NCBI GenBank assembly: GCA_037044905.1
Contig: JBAOKB010000030.1
Span: 62,001 to 126,000 of the forward strand
Length of the DNA: 64,000 nucleotides
Reading direction: 5' to 3'
DNA from: Hortaea werneckii
Lineage: Eukaryota; Ascomycota; Dothideomycetes; Mycosphaerellales; Teratosphaeriaceae
The position numbers and the translations under genes were made by a program. Below are positions 22,942 through 33,334 of this stretch, piece by piece; position 1 is the first letter of the stretch, and each line of letters starts with the position of its first letter. The notes under the pieces were generated by a model. The model was not told the origin of the DNA. It did no database searches and saw only the letters and a program-made list of their open reading frames with translations.

Positions 22942-24471
22942 CTACAACTTAGCAAACACAGTCCCCACCGTCCCCCCCATCTCAACCAACGAACTCTTAT
23001 TCTGCACCCAATTCTCCAGTCCCTTCCGCCCATTCTCCACCCCCAACCCACTCAATTTCCACCCGCCGACGGGCATCTCCGCGGGCGACTCCCCCCACGT
23101 GTTGATCCACGTGATACCCGCCTGCAGCTGCGCGACGACGCGGTGGGCGAGGTTGATGTTCTTCGTGAAGACGCCCGCCGCGAGGCCCGTCGGGGTGTTG
23201 TTGGCGCGGGCGAGGAGGGATGGGAGGTAGGAGTCCGCGGAACCCCGGTCGGAGTAGGGGAGGATGGTCATCACGGGCCCGAAAATCTCCTCGCGTGTGA
23301 TTAACATGCTGTCTGTGCAGTTGGTGAAGACGGTGGGCCGGATCCAGTAGCCTTCTTTGCTGCAGGCGGCGGGGAGGGAGGGGATGGGTCCCAGGCCGCC
23401 GGCGAGGAGCGTCGCGCGGTCGGTTTCGATGCCGTGCCGGATGTAACCCGTGACTTTGTCCCAGTGGGGTTTGGAGACGAGGGGCCCGAAGTTGGTGGTT
23501 GGGTCCATGAGGTCGCCGGGCCGGATGTCTTGCATTTTTTCTAGGAGACGGGTTTGGAAGGCTGGGAGCATGGATTCCGGTACGAAGACCCGGGTGCCGT
23601 TGGTGCAGACCTGACCGGTGGAGAAGAAGTTGGCCATCATGGCGCCGTCGACGGCGTTCTCTAGGTCTGTGTCAGGGAGGATGATGCAGGGGGATTTGCC
23701 GCCGAGTTCCATCGTGACGGCCTTCATGCCGGCGGCGGCGGCCGAGGCGACTTTGCCGCCCGTGGAGACCTGGCCGGTGAAAGAGACTTTGGCGATGGAG
23801 GGGTGGGAGGTTAGGTGGGCGCCGACGTCGCCAGCACCGTGGACGACGTTGAAGACGCCGGGCGGCACTCCGGCTTCGGTGTAGATCTCCGCCAGCTTGA
23901 GAGCGTGGAGTGGGGTGAACTCGGAAGGTTTGTAGACCATACAGTTGCCTGCGGCGAGACAGGGGGCGGATTTCCACAGGGCGATCTGAATGGGGTAGTT
24001 CCAGGCTCCGATGCCTGCGCAGACCCCGAGAGGGGCTTTGGTGGTGTAGAACCAGGCTTCCGGGCGGAGTTGGTGGGATTCGCCTTCCAGACCACCGGAG
24101 GCGATGAGGTTGGCGTAGAATTCTAAGACGTCCGCTCCCGTGATGACATCGGTCGTGCTGGTCTCGGAGAAAGGCTTGCCAGTGTCGTGGGTTTCGATCT
24201 GGGCGAGCTCATCGTTGCGTTCACGGAGAAGCTTGACGGCTCGGAGGAGGATGCGGGAGCGTTCGATGGCTGGCGTGGCGCTCCATGATGGGAAGGCACG
24301 CTGACCTGCTTGCACTGCAGCATTGACTGTTGACCGGTCGGCTCTGGAAACATCTGCTAAAGGTTGGTTGTTGGCCGGGTTGATGGTTTGGAAAGTCGAG
24401 TGCAGTTGGTGGCGCTGGCCGGCGATGTACAACGGCTGCTTTTCGTATGTCATTTGATGTTGGAGACCCAT
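22942..24471 (-). CDS. Betaine aldehyde dehydrogenase with C-terminal PTS1 (AKL)
   Basis: Oxidises betaine aldehyde to glycine betaine with NAD(P)+, the second step of choline oxidation. 509 residues, intronless, the usual ALDH length. Seen: the cofactor-binding GIGAWNYPIQIALWK, then FTPLHAL, FTGQVSTGG, the general base Glu in VTMELGGKSP (about residue 255), the catalytic Cys in FFSTGQVCTNGTRVF (about residue 289), and EEIFGPVMTILPYSD. These match the BADH class of ALDH9-type enzymes. The last three residues, AKL, fit the peroxisomal targeting signal type 1. It is divergently arranged with choline oxidase, which makes its substrate. Start: first in-frame ATG; an alternative lies six codons downstream. 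Confidence 0.93.
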   Translation of the reverse strand: MGLQHQMTYEKQPLYIAGQRHQLHSTFQTINPANNQPLADVSRADRSTVNAAVQAGQRAFPSWSATPAIERSRILLRAVKLLRERNDELAQIETHDTGKPFSETSTTDVITGADVLEFYANLIASGGLEGESHQLRPEAWFYTTKAPLGVCAGIGAWNYPIQIALWKSAPCLAAGNCMVYKPSEFTPLHALKLAEIYTEAGVPPGVFNVVHGAGDVGAHLTSHPSIAKVSFTGQVSTGGKVASAAAAGMKAVTMELGGKSPCIILPDTDLENAVDGAMMANFFSTGQVCTNGTRVFVPESMLPAFQTRLLEKMQDIRPGDLMDPTTNFGPLVSKPHWDKVTGYIRHGIETDRATLLAGGLGPIPSLPAACSKEGYWIRPTVFTNCTDSMLITREEIFGPVMTILPYSDRGSADSYLPSLLARANNTPTGLAAGVFTKNINLAHRVVAQLQAGITWINTWGESPAEMPVGGWKLSGLGVENGRKGLENWVQNKSSLVEMGGTVGTVFAKL

Positions 24472-25921
24472 AATGACGATTGACTACTGTTCAAGAGGAG
24501 GATAAAGACAGAGGTATATAGCGTAATATGAGTCGTAGTAGTGATGATGGCGAGAAATGGAAGCACACAAGGACGTAAAGTGAGACTCTGCGAGTCGAGA
24601 CGAAATCTTCCCCGCTTGTCACGTGCCAGCGCCTTCCAAAAGCCGCTAGTCTCGTGATGGGTGAAGTTTTACGAGCTTAAAGCAGGCGAGGCAGACTGCG
24701 GCAGACAGCACGAGCTCATCAGATCGGAGGGTGCAGTTGGGTTAGAGGGTGGTCCATGCGGGATCGGGCAGGTCTGATTCGTACTACTACGCAGTCAACT
24801 GTACGCGGCGTGGGACTGCGGTGAAGACTAGCCCTAGTAAACCTCAATGTCGTCCCGGCCTACGGCGATACCTCGCACTGTTGTGTTTAGTCCCAACAAG
24901 GTAGGCTGTGCCTGAGATGACGGAAGAAGTGAAAAGAAAAAAGATTAAAAAAAAATTAATTGCTGGCAGATGGATGAGAGAGTCGCCAGAGCCTAGGGCT
25001 GTTCGAGTCTAGGCGCGCCAGGACTAGCGTAGAGCTTAGAGGTGTGAAGCAAGCCTCCCATGTCACATTCTAGGTCCATCAGATTGCAATGACAGACTAA
25101 ACATGGGGACTGAGGCAGGTCTGTATGCTCTTTAGACCCCTTAAATGGTATCCGGCAAGTGTTCGATGGTCTCCCCGACTCTGCTGTAACACTGATGAGG
25201 CATCAGGCATACATAGTACCTGACACCGTGCAGTGACCAGGCAAGACCAGGGCACCACCTGGGCAGCCTAGTGCAAGTGGTGAGAAACGCCAAGGTGGCG
25301 CCAGAAGGATTTTCGGGCATCTCCCGCTGCACGTCGGTGTCCGCGCAAAGCGAATCGACGGGGGATCAAGGGGACGTGCAGACAGCCGCAGCGTTGCGCA
25401 GCCAGTCTCACTACTGCACTCGTCCACATCACCAGGCACGTGCACTGCACATATCGATAGGCGGCATGCTGGGCTGGCTCGACTGGAAACGACCGGCCGA
25501 CCGACCTCACCGACGCCCACTCGCCCGCCCAGCCTGCATTTAGCTTTGCGATTGCGTGGGATGATGGATTTTTTTTTTCTCCCTCCCCTTCCTCCCTCGA
25601 CCTCTGCCCATCGGGTGTAACACGGCTCTGGTCACATGTCTGGGCTCGAGCGTCCATAGTTCCATACACTGGCCCCCGCCCCCCATCTGGACGCTAAATG
25701 TTGTATGGATCGAGCGGCAACATACATGAGAGATAGGTACCGTAGATAGCCTCTCCCCCGTGAGAATTTATTTCACTGGCCCATCCCATCTCACACCTTT
25801 CTCCTTTACCTCCACCTTCACCTCTGTCTCTCTCCCTCTTCCACTCCTCCTCACTGACTACTACTCTCCACCCGCTTGGCTTTCCTCTTTACTCCAATCC
25901 CACACTTTATCTTAACTCGCC
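24472..25921. promoter_or_regulatory. Divergent promoter region, BADH / choline oxidase
   Basis: 1450 bp separate the two start codons. The last 170 bp before the choline oxidase ATG are strongly pyrimidine-rich (CTCC/CTCT runs), typical of highly expressed filamentous-fungal promoters. Short ORFs here carry no motif. No specific transcription-factor site is assigned. Confidence 0.55.
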
Positions 25922-27631
25922 ATGGCTCCCGCTGAAGGCCGTAGCACCACCTACTCCCAGGCCCTTCCGGCCAACAACCCCACTGGCCAGTTGCCTACCG
26001 CTGGTACCACCTCCCACATCGACGGCAACGATGTCAACAGCTACGACTTTGTCATTGTCGGCGGTGGCACTGCTGGCTGTGTCATTGCCTCGCGTCTCTC
26101 CGAATACATGCCGAACAAGAAGGTCCTCCTCATCGAAGCTGGCCCGTCTGACTTCATGGACGACCGTGTCCTGAAGCTGAAGGACTGGCTGAACCTGTTG
26201 GGCGGCGAGCTCGACTACGATTACCCGACCACCGAGCAACCCAACGGCAACAGCCACATTAGACACTCCCGCGCGAAGGTGCTGGGCGGATGCAGTAGCC
26301 ACAACACCCTGATCTCCTTCCGGCCGTTCGAGTACGATTGCAAGCGCTGGCAGGACAGAGGCTGCAAGGGCTGGGACTTTAAGACTTTCACCCGTGTCTT
26401 GGATAACCTGAGGAACACCGTGCAGCCAGTGCACCCGCGTCACCGCAACCAGCTGTGCCTTGACTGGGTCAAGAGCGCCAGCGAGGCTATGGGCATCCCC
26501 GTGGTTCCAGACTACAACAAGGAGATCCGCGAGAATGGTGCCCTCAAGCCCGGCGTTGGTTTCTTCTCCGTCTCATACAACCCAGATGACGGCCGCCGGA
26601 GCAGTGCGTCCGTGGCCTACATCCACCCGATCCTCCGCGGCGAGGAGAAGCGGCCAAACCTGACCATCCTGACCAACGCCTGGGTCAGCAAGCTCAACGT
26701 CTCCGGCTCCAAGGTCGAGGGTTGCAACATCACCCTCCAAAACGGCACCAAGCACACTCTCCGCCCCAAGTGCGAGACCATCCTCTGCGCAGGTGCCGTC
26801 GACACCCCTCGCCTCATGCTCCTCTCCGGTCTGGGACCCAAGGAGCAGCTCCAGAACCTCAACATCCCCGTCGTCCGTGACCTCCCCGGCGTCGGCGAGA
26901 ACCTACTGGACCACCCGGAATCCGTGATCCTCTGGGAACTCAACAAGCCCGTCCCCCAGAACCAAACCACCATGGACTCCGACGCCGGCATCTTCCTGCG
27001 CCGCGAGATCCCCGGCGCCGCCGGCGGCGACGGCGAAATCGCCGACGTCATGGCCCACTGCTACCAGATCCCCTTCACGATGAACACGGACCGCCTCGGC
27101 TACGACTCCCCCAAGGACGCCTTCTGCATGACGCCCAACATCCCGCGCCCGCGCAGCAAAGGCCGTCTGTACCTGACCTCCTCGGACCCTTCCATCAAAC
27201 CCGCCCTCGACTTCCGCTACTTCACCGACCCCGAAGGCTACGACGCCGCGACCATCGTGGCCGGCCTCAAAGCCGCCCGCCAAATCGCCCAACAAGCCCC
27301 CTTCAAGGACTGGATCAAAGGCGAAATCGCCCCCGGTCCCAAAATCCAAACCGACGAGGAACTCTCCGAGTACGGCCGTCGCGTGGCGCATACCGTCTAC
27401 CACCCCGCCGGCACGACCAAGATGGGCGATATCAAGATGGATCCCCTGGCTGTCGTCGACCCGGAGTTGAAGATCAAGGGACTTTCAGGGGTCAGGATCG
27501 CGGATGCCGGTGTCTTCCCCGAGATGCCGTCTATTAACCCCATGTTGACGGTTTTGGCGATTGGGGAGAGGTGTGCGGAGATGGTTGCGCAGAGTTGGGG
27601 TTGGGATGGGTTGGCTAGGCCGAAGTTGTAA
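25922..27631 (+). CDS. Choline oxidase (GMC flavoenzyme) with PTS1-like end (PKL)
   Basis: Oxidises choline via betaine aldehyde toward glycine betaine, producing hydrogen peroxide. 569 residues, intronless. Seen: the FAD dinucleotide-binding motif DFVIVGGGTAGCVIASRL (about residue 42), LLIEAGP, and LGGCSSHNTLISF. In bacterial choline oxidase the His of the last block carries the covalent 8-alpha-N3-histidyl FAD bond; here it is about His127. The GMC C-terminal block VAHTVYHPAGTTKMG gives the catalytic His (about 494), and INPMLTV the partner Asn (about 539). The protein ends PKL, a weak PTS1 variant. Start: ATG in good context (CGCCATGGC) after a CT-rich leader. A general GMC alcohol oxidase is possible, but the SSHN motif and the BADH neighbour favour choline oxidase. 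Confidence 0.92.
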   Translation: MAPAEGRSTTYSQALPANNPTGQLPTAGTTSHIDGNDVNSYDFVIVGGGTAGCVIASRLSEYMPNKKVLLIEAGPSDFMDDRVLKLKDWLNLLGGELDYDYPTTEQPNGNSHIRHSRAKVLGGCSSHNTLISFRPFEYDCKRWQDRGCKGWDFKTFTRVLDNLRNTVQPVHPRHRNQLCLDWVKSASEAMGIPVVPDYNKEIRENGALKPGVGFFSVSYNPDDGRRSSASVAYIHPILRGEEKRPNLTILTNAWVSKLNVSGSKVEGCNITLQNGTKHTLRPKCETILCAGAVDTPRLMLLSGLGPKEQLQNLNIPVVRDLPGVGENLLDHPESVILWELNKPVPQNQTTMDSDAGIFLRREIPGAAGGDGEIADVMAHCYQIPFTMNTDRLGYDSPKDAFCMTPNIPRPRSKGRLYLTSSDPSIKPALDFRYFTDPEGYDAATIVAGLKAARQIAQQAPFKDWIKGEIAPGPKIQTDEELSEYGRRVAHTVYHPAGTTKMGDIKMDPLAVVDPELKIKGLSGVRIADAGVFPEMPSINPMLTVLAIGERCAEMVAQSWGWDGLARPKL

Positions 27632-29003
27632 GGGATGTGGCTTTCAGGTTTTTTTTTTTTTTTAATTCGGATGTATGGGTTTGGTCGTTCTTGGGGGGTG
27701 TTGGGTGGTGGTGTTTTCGTGAGTTTGGTTTTCAGGAGATGCTCGTTTTTGCCCCCTTTTTGGAAGACGATGGAAAAAGCGTGTTGTCATTTACAAGGGA
27801 AGATTTCAAAATGTGAAAATGGAAAACGTGGGGAAGCTTGCAGGCAGTGGGTTGGGGAGAAGGGAAAAGGATTCGAGAAGAACGAAAATATGTCCAAAAT
27901 GTAAAATTGCGAGAGATACCCGCATGTCTTTGATTATGATTTTGTTCCAATCTGTAGGGGGGTTTTCTCGAACCAGCGTTCTCTCTCTCTCTCTCTCCTT
28001 CTTTCTTGAAAGGTTGTCTGTACTATCCGAACAAGAGAAGGAAACCGAACCAAAAAAAAAAAAAAAAAAAAAGACAAATGAATGTTCAACTAGCCTACGA
28101 TCTGGTAAGAGGGACTTAGACTCGATGTCTCAACACACGGGATTCATGAGTTGTAGAATATCGCCTTTTTTTTTTTTTTTCTTATTTACGCGAGAGATCA
28201 AATCCATTAAAACGTCCAAAGATCCATCGTACGAGCAACTTGTACAAATGTAGGAACTGTTTCTACAAGGACCCAATCAGGCAAGCTATTATGTTCGATG
28301 ATGTACTTGGATATCCAGCCTTTGTCTCCCACAGAGCGCTCATTATTACGAGTGGGATCAATTGTGTGTCTTATGTCTCCGTCGAGCTTTCTTTGTAGAG
28401 GCATTTGGAACTATGTGTCCTAATTGCGTTCGCCAAAATTGAGGACCTGTAGCTAGTAGGGGAGAGCGGATACGGTTTATGGAAGAGAAATCGTACTTTC
28501 TTTCCTCTTGCTCATTCCTCTTTCTTTTTTGCTTTCCTCGAAGCTATGATAGCAAGATAGATAATGCGTTTCCCTACATGACGGAGATATATCTGATAAC
28601 TTTGACAAGGCATTCCACTTCTGACGCGAGGTCGCGCAAGAGCAGTACCGGTAGTAGTTACGGGAGAGGCTTCTTCCTGAACTACGCCATTATTCATCGT
28701 CGCGAGTCAGCAGCCTTCATCACTCATCCAAGTTCCCTCTCCACATCAATTCCACCACTTCCCTTCCCTTCCCTTCCCTCTCCGCACGGCTCCACTCCAT
28801 CGCACCAATCCATGAGCTTCAAACCCGCAGTTCGTCTTTCGGCATAAATATGTAGCGAAGATGATGGGTCTTAGATGGAGATCATTACTAGGGCAGTAGT
28901 TGCCCTACTTCTTGATGCTGATATAAAGCCGTCCTTCACGTCGCTGTGCATAGATTGTTTCTTTGGTAGGTGGGATCGTTTTTCGGTCGTCTTAACAGGT
29001 AAT
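27632..29003. other. Intergenic: choline oxidase 3' flank and GH42 promoter
   Basis: 1.37 kb with homopolymers (T run near 27648-27662, A run near 28052-28071, T run near 28166-28180), a CT microsatellite near 27981-27998 and a short CCCTT tandem repeat near 28757-28780. An in-frame ATG at 28875 precedes the GH42 start, but I regard it as leader. No gene recognised. Confidence 0.5.
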
Positions 29004-31244
29004 ATGCATCTCTCACATCTCGTCCTCCCTGCTCTAGCTCAGGTGGCATTCTGCCTCCCCGGATCTCACGGTGGAGAGTGGAAAGCACCTAGTAGCAGCA
29101 ACAATGCATCGTTCACCCCAGATATCAGCCGCTGGCCACAAGGAATTCATCTCGCGGTCGACTACTACCCAACACAATGGCCGGAAAACATGTGGGAAGA
29201 CGACATAGCACGGATGGCGCGCAACAACATCTCCTACGTCCGAGTCGCCGAGTTCGACTGGGCGGTGCTGGAGCCCAAGGAAGGACAATACAACTTCACA
29301 TCATTAGATCGCACTCTGGAGCTGCTGGGGCAATATGGACTCAAAGCCATCATCGGGACACCGACAGCGTCGCCGCCGAACTGGGTAGTAGAGAACTACC
29401 AGGTCAACTTCGTCGATGTCACGAATACGACTTTACTCTTCGGGAGCAGGCGAGGGTACAGCTTCTCGTCCTTCGACTACCGGCGCCTCAGCCAGAAGAT
29501 CACGCGGAAGATGGCTGAACGATACGGCAATAATCCTCACGTCGTAGGCTGGCAGCTAGACAATGAGTTCGGCTGCCATGGCACCACGCGTAGTTATGAC
29601 CACGACGCCAAAGTCCGCTTCCGGACCTGGTTACAGGCCAAATACTCCACGATCGAGAACCTGAACGCCGCCCAGGGACGCGTCTTCTGGTCCTCGCAGT
29701 ACGAGTCCTTCGACGCAGTGGAGCCGCCGTTCCTGGAAGTCTACATGCTGAACGAGCGGCATACGCTCGACTGGTACGAGTTCAGCTCGGACATGGTCGT
29801 CGAGTTCGCGCAGGAACAGACTGCGATTCTGCGGGAGCTGGCGCCGAGGCAGTTCGTCACGACGAATTTCATGGTGCTGTTTATGGACTTTGACCACTAC
29901 GATTTCAATCGCCGGGTGGGACTCGATCTGGCGACGTACGATCAGTATGCACTTGCAGGCACGGGGGCGGTTCCGCTGAGTGAGGAGGAGATGGCGGATT
30001 ATCTGCGCACTGGTGTGCCTGATTCACAAGCCATGCAGCACGCCATCTACCGCGGTGTGTCCGGGGCGGCGTACGGTCGCTCCAGCGGTCCACACGGTGT
30101 CATGGAGATGGAGCCGGGGATCCTGAACTGGAACACCTATCGGGTTGCGCCTGGGGATGGGATGGTGCGGGTCTGGACTCACGAGACGTTCGCGGCTTAT
30201 GGCGATATGGTGAATTATTTCCGCTGGCGGCAGGTGCCTTATGCGCAGGAACAGACGCTTGAGGCGCTCTTGCTGCCGGATGATATGGCTAATCAGGGGT
30301 TAGAGGAGATGCAGGAGTTTGAAGCGGAGGATTTGCAGACGCTACGATCGCATCTCAAGAACGATACGAATTCTAATGATCAAGACCAGCTGGCCGATGT
30401 GGCTATGGTCTTCGACTACCGCTCGAATTGGGTTTGGTCCATCGAGCCCTACAGCGGCGTCTGGTCCGTCAAAGACGCAGGCTTCACCGACACAGCACTA
30501 GCCTACACCGACGTCGCATATGCATTCTACACCGCACTCCGGCGGCTAGGCCTCAGCATCGACATCATCTCTCCCTCACAGAGTCTAGAGGGATACAAAA
30601 TGGTCGTGGTTCCCAGCCTACCTATCATCCCGGAACCCTTCAACGAAGCCCTAACCACCTTCCCCGGCCCTGTAGTCTTCGGTCCACACACCGGAGACCG
30701 CACCCCAGAGTTCGCCTACACACCAGGTGTTGCGCCTTCGGAAGGCACAGTACGAGACCGGCTCCCGATGCGGGTGACGCGGTACGAAACGCCGCCTTCC
30801 TACGCCAAAAGCGGCGTCGAGTACAACGGGACGAAATATAACATCTCCCTCTGGGAAGAAAGTTTGACCTGTTCCCGCGGGAACGCGAGTAGTCAAGCGA
30901 CGATAACTTCGACGTCACGACATCGTTCGGGAAAACCGGCGGCATGCGCGGGGAAGAACACGCATTATCTCGGTTTCAACCCACCGGTGGACTTGTTAGT
31001 TTCGTACCTCGGGGACGTGGCGGGCGGAATCGGGTTGAGAGATCTGGCTGGGAGGGAGGTGAGAGGGAAGGAGAATGATTTGGGTGCGACGCTGAGGATG
31101 ATGAGACGGGGGGATTTGCTGTGGGCGATTAATTACGGGTTGGAAGCGCAAGCGGCTCCGGAGGTGGATGGGGAGGTGGTTGTGGGCGAGGAAGGAGGGG
31201 ATGTGCCTGCGACGGGGGTCAAGGTGTGGAAGTTGGCGGGATGA
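29004..31244 (+). CDS. Secreted beta-galactosidase, glycoside hydrolase family 42
   Basis: Cleaves terminal beta-D-galactosyl residues. I start at 29004 because MHLSHLVLPALAQVAFCLPG then forms a clean signal peptide; an in-frame ATG at 28875 would bury it. 746 residues, intronless. GH42 features: GIHLAVDYYPTQWPENMWEDD at the N-terminal edge of the TIM barrel; YVRVAEFDWAVLEPKEGQYNF; GTPTASPPNW; the acid/base Glu in GWQLDNEFGCH (about residue 188); and the nucleophile Glu in VMEMEPGILNWNTY (about residue 370). The trimerisation (A4-like) domain and a C-terminal beta domain follow. Six or more sequons suggest glycosylation. GH42 is chiefly a bacterial family, and fungal secreted beta-galactosidases are usually GH35. 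A bacterial origin is therefore possible, though base composition is not obviously foreign. Confidence 0.9.
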   Translation: MHLSHLVLPALAQVAFCLPGSHGGEWKAPSSSNNASFTPDISRWPQGIHLAVDYYPTQWPENMWEDDIARMARNNISYVRVAEFDWAVLEPKEGQYNFTSLDRTLELLGQYGLKAIIGTPTASPPNWVVENYQVNFVDVTNTTLLFGSRRGYSFSSFDYRRLSQKITRKMAERYGNNPHVVGWQLDNEFGCHGTTRSYDHDAKVRFRTWLQAKYSTIENLNAAQGRVFWSSQYESFDAVEPPFLEVYMLNERHTLDWYEFSSDMVVEFAQEQTAILRELAPRQFVTTNFMVLFMDFDHYDFNRRVGLDLATYDQYALAGTGAVPLSEEEMADYLRTGVPDSQAMQHAIYRGVSGAAYGRSSGPHGVMEMEPGILNWNTYRVAPGDGMVRVWTHETFAAYGDMVNYFRWRQVPYAQEQTLEALLLPDDMANQGLEEMQEFEAEDLQTLRSHLKNDTNSNDQDQLADVAMVFDYRSNWVWSIEPYSGVWSVKDAGFTDTALAYTDVAYAFYTALRRLGLSIDIISPSQSLEGYKMVVVPSLPIIPEPFNEALTTFPGPVVFGPHTGDRTPEFAYTPGVAPSEGTVRDRLPMRVTRYETPPSYAKSGVEYNGTKYNISLWEESLTCSRGNASSQATITSTSRHRSGKPAACAGKNTHYLGFNPPVDLLVSYLGDVAGGIGLRDLAGREVRGKENDLGATLRMMRRGDLLWAINYGLEAQAAPEVDGEVVVGEEGGDVPATGVKVWKLAG

Positions 31245-32063
31245 AATTCTATTCTGAGGTCTTCGTTAGAGGTACGCAATGCTAGCCTCCCGACTGGCCA
31301 TGGATGGAGTCCTTCATGCGATATGAATTGACGAGGTAGTGACCAATGAGGATCAAATAGATGAAGAGAAGGACAATGGAAGAGAAGAAAGGGAGGGAGT
31401 AAATGTATTAGAGAAGGGTCTTTCCTTCCTCTCCTTTTTTTTTTTAAAAAAAAAAATTACTTTATTCCCCTCTCAGTTGATTGTTTTATCGTTTTTAATA
31501 CAGGGCTATGAGGGAGGAGTGGAGGAGGCTGTCTTTGCCTGCATATACTGATTTGCAACCCCAGTGAAGGTGTTGTATCCCATCCTTGGAGATACGGGCG
31601 GAGAAGACGTGGAATCGGCGTCTCTTTTCGTCGGGGTTCTACTGACTTCAACGAGTGTGATGGGCTACAATGGCAGTACATTTGCCACTTGATTGCCGAC
31701 AGTATCTCGCCATCGGGCGTTGTATAGCGGCGTGGAGGTCGTACCTAATGACTGAGCGGAGATGCGGGAGATCGAGATGGTCCGTCCTTGTACTGTACCA
31801 GAGACGTCACAAGTGCCTAGGTAGATTACCATTGGGGCATCAAACGGCGTCCATGTCAATGTTATATTCTGTGTCTGTGTTGTTGGAGACGAGTCGGGAT
31901 GGTAGGTTGGATTGAATGCCTCAGGCTTTCAGCCGCAGCTCCAATCCAGCAACTGCGGAGAAGTTTAGACACGGCCGGAGGTGAAGCATCGCAGTGTATA
32001 CAGTAGGCGAGACTTTACCAGAACAACATTCCCAACACCCCAACTCTCTACACGCCTCTCACA
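31245..32063. other. Intergenic, GH42 3' flank and mL50 promoter
   Basis: 819 bp. Contains a perfect T11-A11 palindrome at 31435-31456 about 190 nt after the GH42 stop, and otherwise short motif-less ORFs. The last 100 nt are the leader of the next gene. Confidence 0.5.
31435..31456. repeat. Perfect T11A11 palindrome
   Basis: Eleven T followed directly by eleven A, a self-complementary 22-mer in the 3' flank of the GH42 gene. It may be part of the 3' end-forming region; the function is unproven. Confidence 0.9.
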
Positions 32064-33334
32064 ATGCGCTCAGTACGTACAGCAGAGCATGCGCTCCGCC
32101 TCGCCAACCCTTCATCATCCGCCACCGCCCCATCCTACGTCTGCAGAGCATGCCGCGCCCAAGCCGCCCGCCAATTCCACACCTCGCGCCCCGTCCTCGC
32201 CGACGAGCCATGGCATAAGCGCATGTCCAACTACTTCTTCGGCAGCAAGGAGTCGCGAAGGGCCGACGCCGACCGTGAGGAGAAGAACAAACAGCGGATC
32301 CAGGAGCTGGCCGACCGCGGCGGAAGCACCCAGCCGGAGAAGAAGGTGGACAAGTTCGGTCGCGAGCTGGATGTCGCCGCCATTGTAGACCCCTCGATCA
32401 ACAAGCAGTACGTGCAGTCGACGACGTGGGATGGTCTGGAGCGGATAGGGAGTGAGCAGTGGGTACGGGAACGAGCCGATCAGGGGGAACAGTATGTCGG
32501 CTTTCTGCCATGGAAGCGGGTCCAGCTGGATGCTGCACAGTGGCAGATGCTACTCCACCATGTGACGGTGGAAGCCCTGACTTTGCAAAAAGCCGGCAGA
32601 GACGTCGAGCAGGTATGCTGGCCTCGTATCGGGTCCGCTGCGAACTGGGAAGCGACGCGGAATGCTCGGCTGCAGGCCAGCGTGGATGGTGGCGTGACGG
32701 TGCATTTTGGCACGCCCGAAGACGAGGGGACTATTCTTGCGTCAATCCCGACCACGCTCCCTGAGAACGCGACCCAAGATCAGGAAACTCTGGTGAACGA
32801 AGTCACCAACGCCGTCGAAGGCAACCTAGCCGAAGGCGAAGACGGTGGTAATGGCAAGCTGCCACCGGCATGGATGGATATGTCCCTGCATGAGCCCGCG
32901 CTCAAGATGGCTGTAAGTCCGGAACGAAACGCCAAAACCAAAAAAAAAAAAAAAAAAAAAACCATCATGCTAACTCCGGTCTCTAACCACAGCTCCTCAA
33001 ACGCACCCTCCAACTAACCTCCCACCGCCTCCCGGACCACGCCCTCAGCACCTCCACCACCCTCGCGGACCTCTGGTCCCACTACGCTGTCCCCTCCATC
33101 CCAAAAAAACTCGCCCACACCAAACCCCTGCAGAAACTCGCCACGAACCCCCACACCCCCAACGTCACCGTGCACGCGAGGAGACAGACGCCCATCGATC
33201 GCGAGAAGAATGTGGGGAGGTGGAAAGTCATTGAGGAGGAGCTCGTGCAGAGGGGTCTCCCCGTCACGGGCACGAGGTTTAGAGGCGCGAAGGTCGAGGT
33301 GCAGAAGAGGGGCCGGGAGGTTAGGATTTCGTAG
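32064..33334 (+). CDS. Mitochondrial large-subunit ribosomal protein mL50-like
   Basis: Two exons, 32064-32912 and 32993-33334, 396 residues, joined by an 80-nt intron (GTAAGT ... CCACAG) that contains a 22-A run. The N-terminus (MRSVRTAEHALRLAN ... QFHTSRPVLA) is an arginine-rich mitochondrial presequence with a typical FHTSRP processing context. Near the C-terminus, LLKRTLQLTSHRLPDHALS followed by TTLADLWSHY resembles the Ribosomal_L50 (MRPL50) domain, in which an 'H-R-(I/L)-P-D' segment precedes a 'L-x-D-L' helix. The C-terminal NVTVHARRQTPIDREKNVGRW block is conserved-looking and basic. The structural part would sit in the 54S mitoribosome. Identification is by motif memory and is less certain than the gene itself. 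Confidence 0.78.
32940..32961 (+). repeat. A22 homopolymer inside an intron
   Basis: Twenty-two consecutive A on the coding strand inside the only intron of the mL50-like gene. It occupies over a quarter of the intron without touching the splice sites. Confidence 0.95.

Noticed and set aside
24990..25030. tRNA B-box-like string near GTTCGAGTC
   Set aside because: No matching A box, acceptor stem or anticodon arm could be folded around it.
28875..29003. Upstream in-frame ATG as the GH42 start
   Set aside because: It would place 43 non-secretory residues before a complete signal peptide; the ATG at 29004 gives a proper secreted enzyme.
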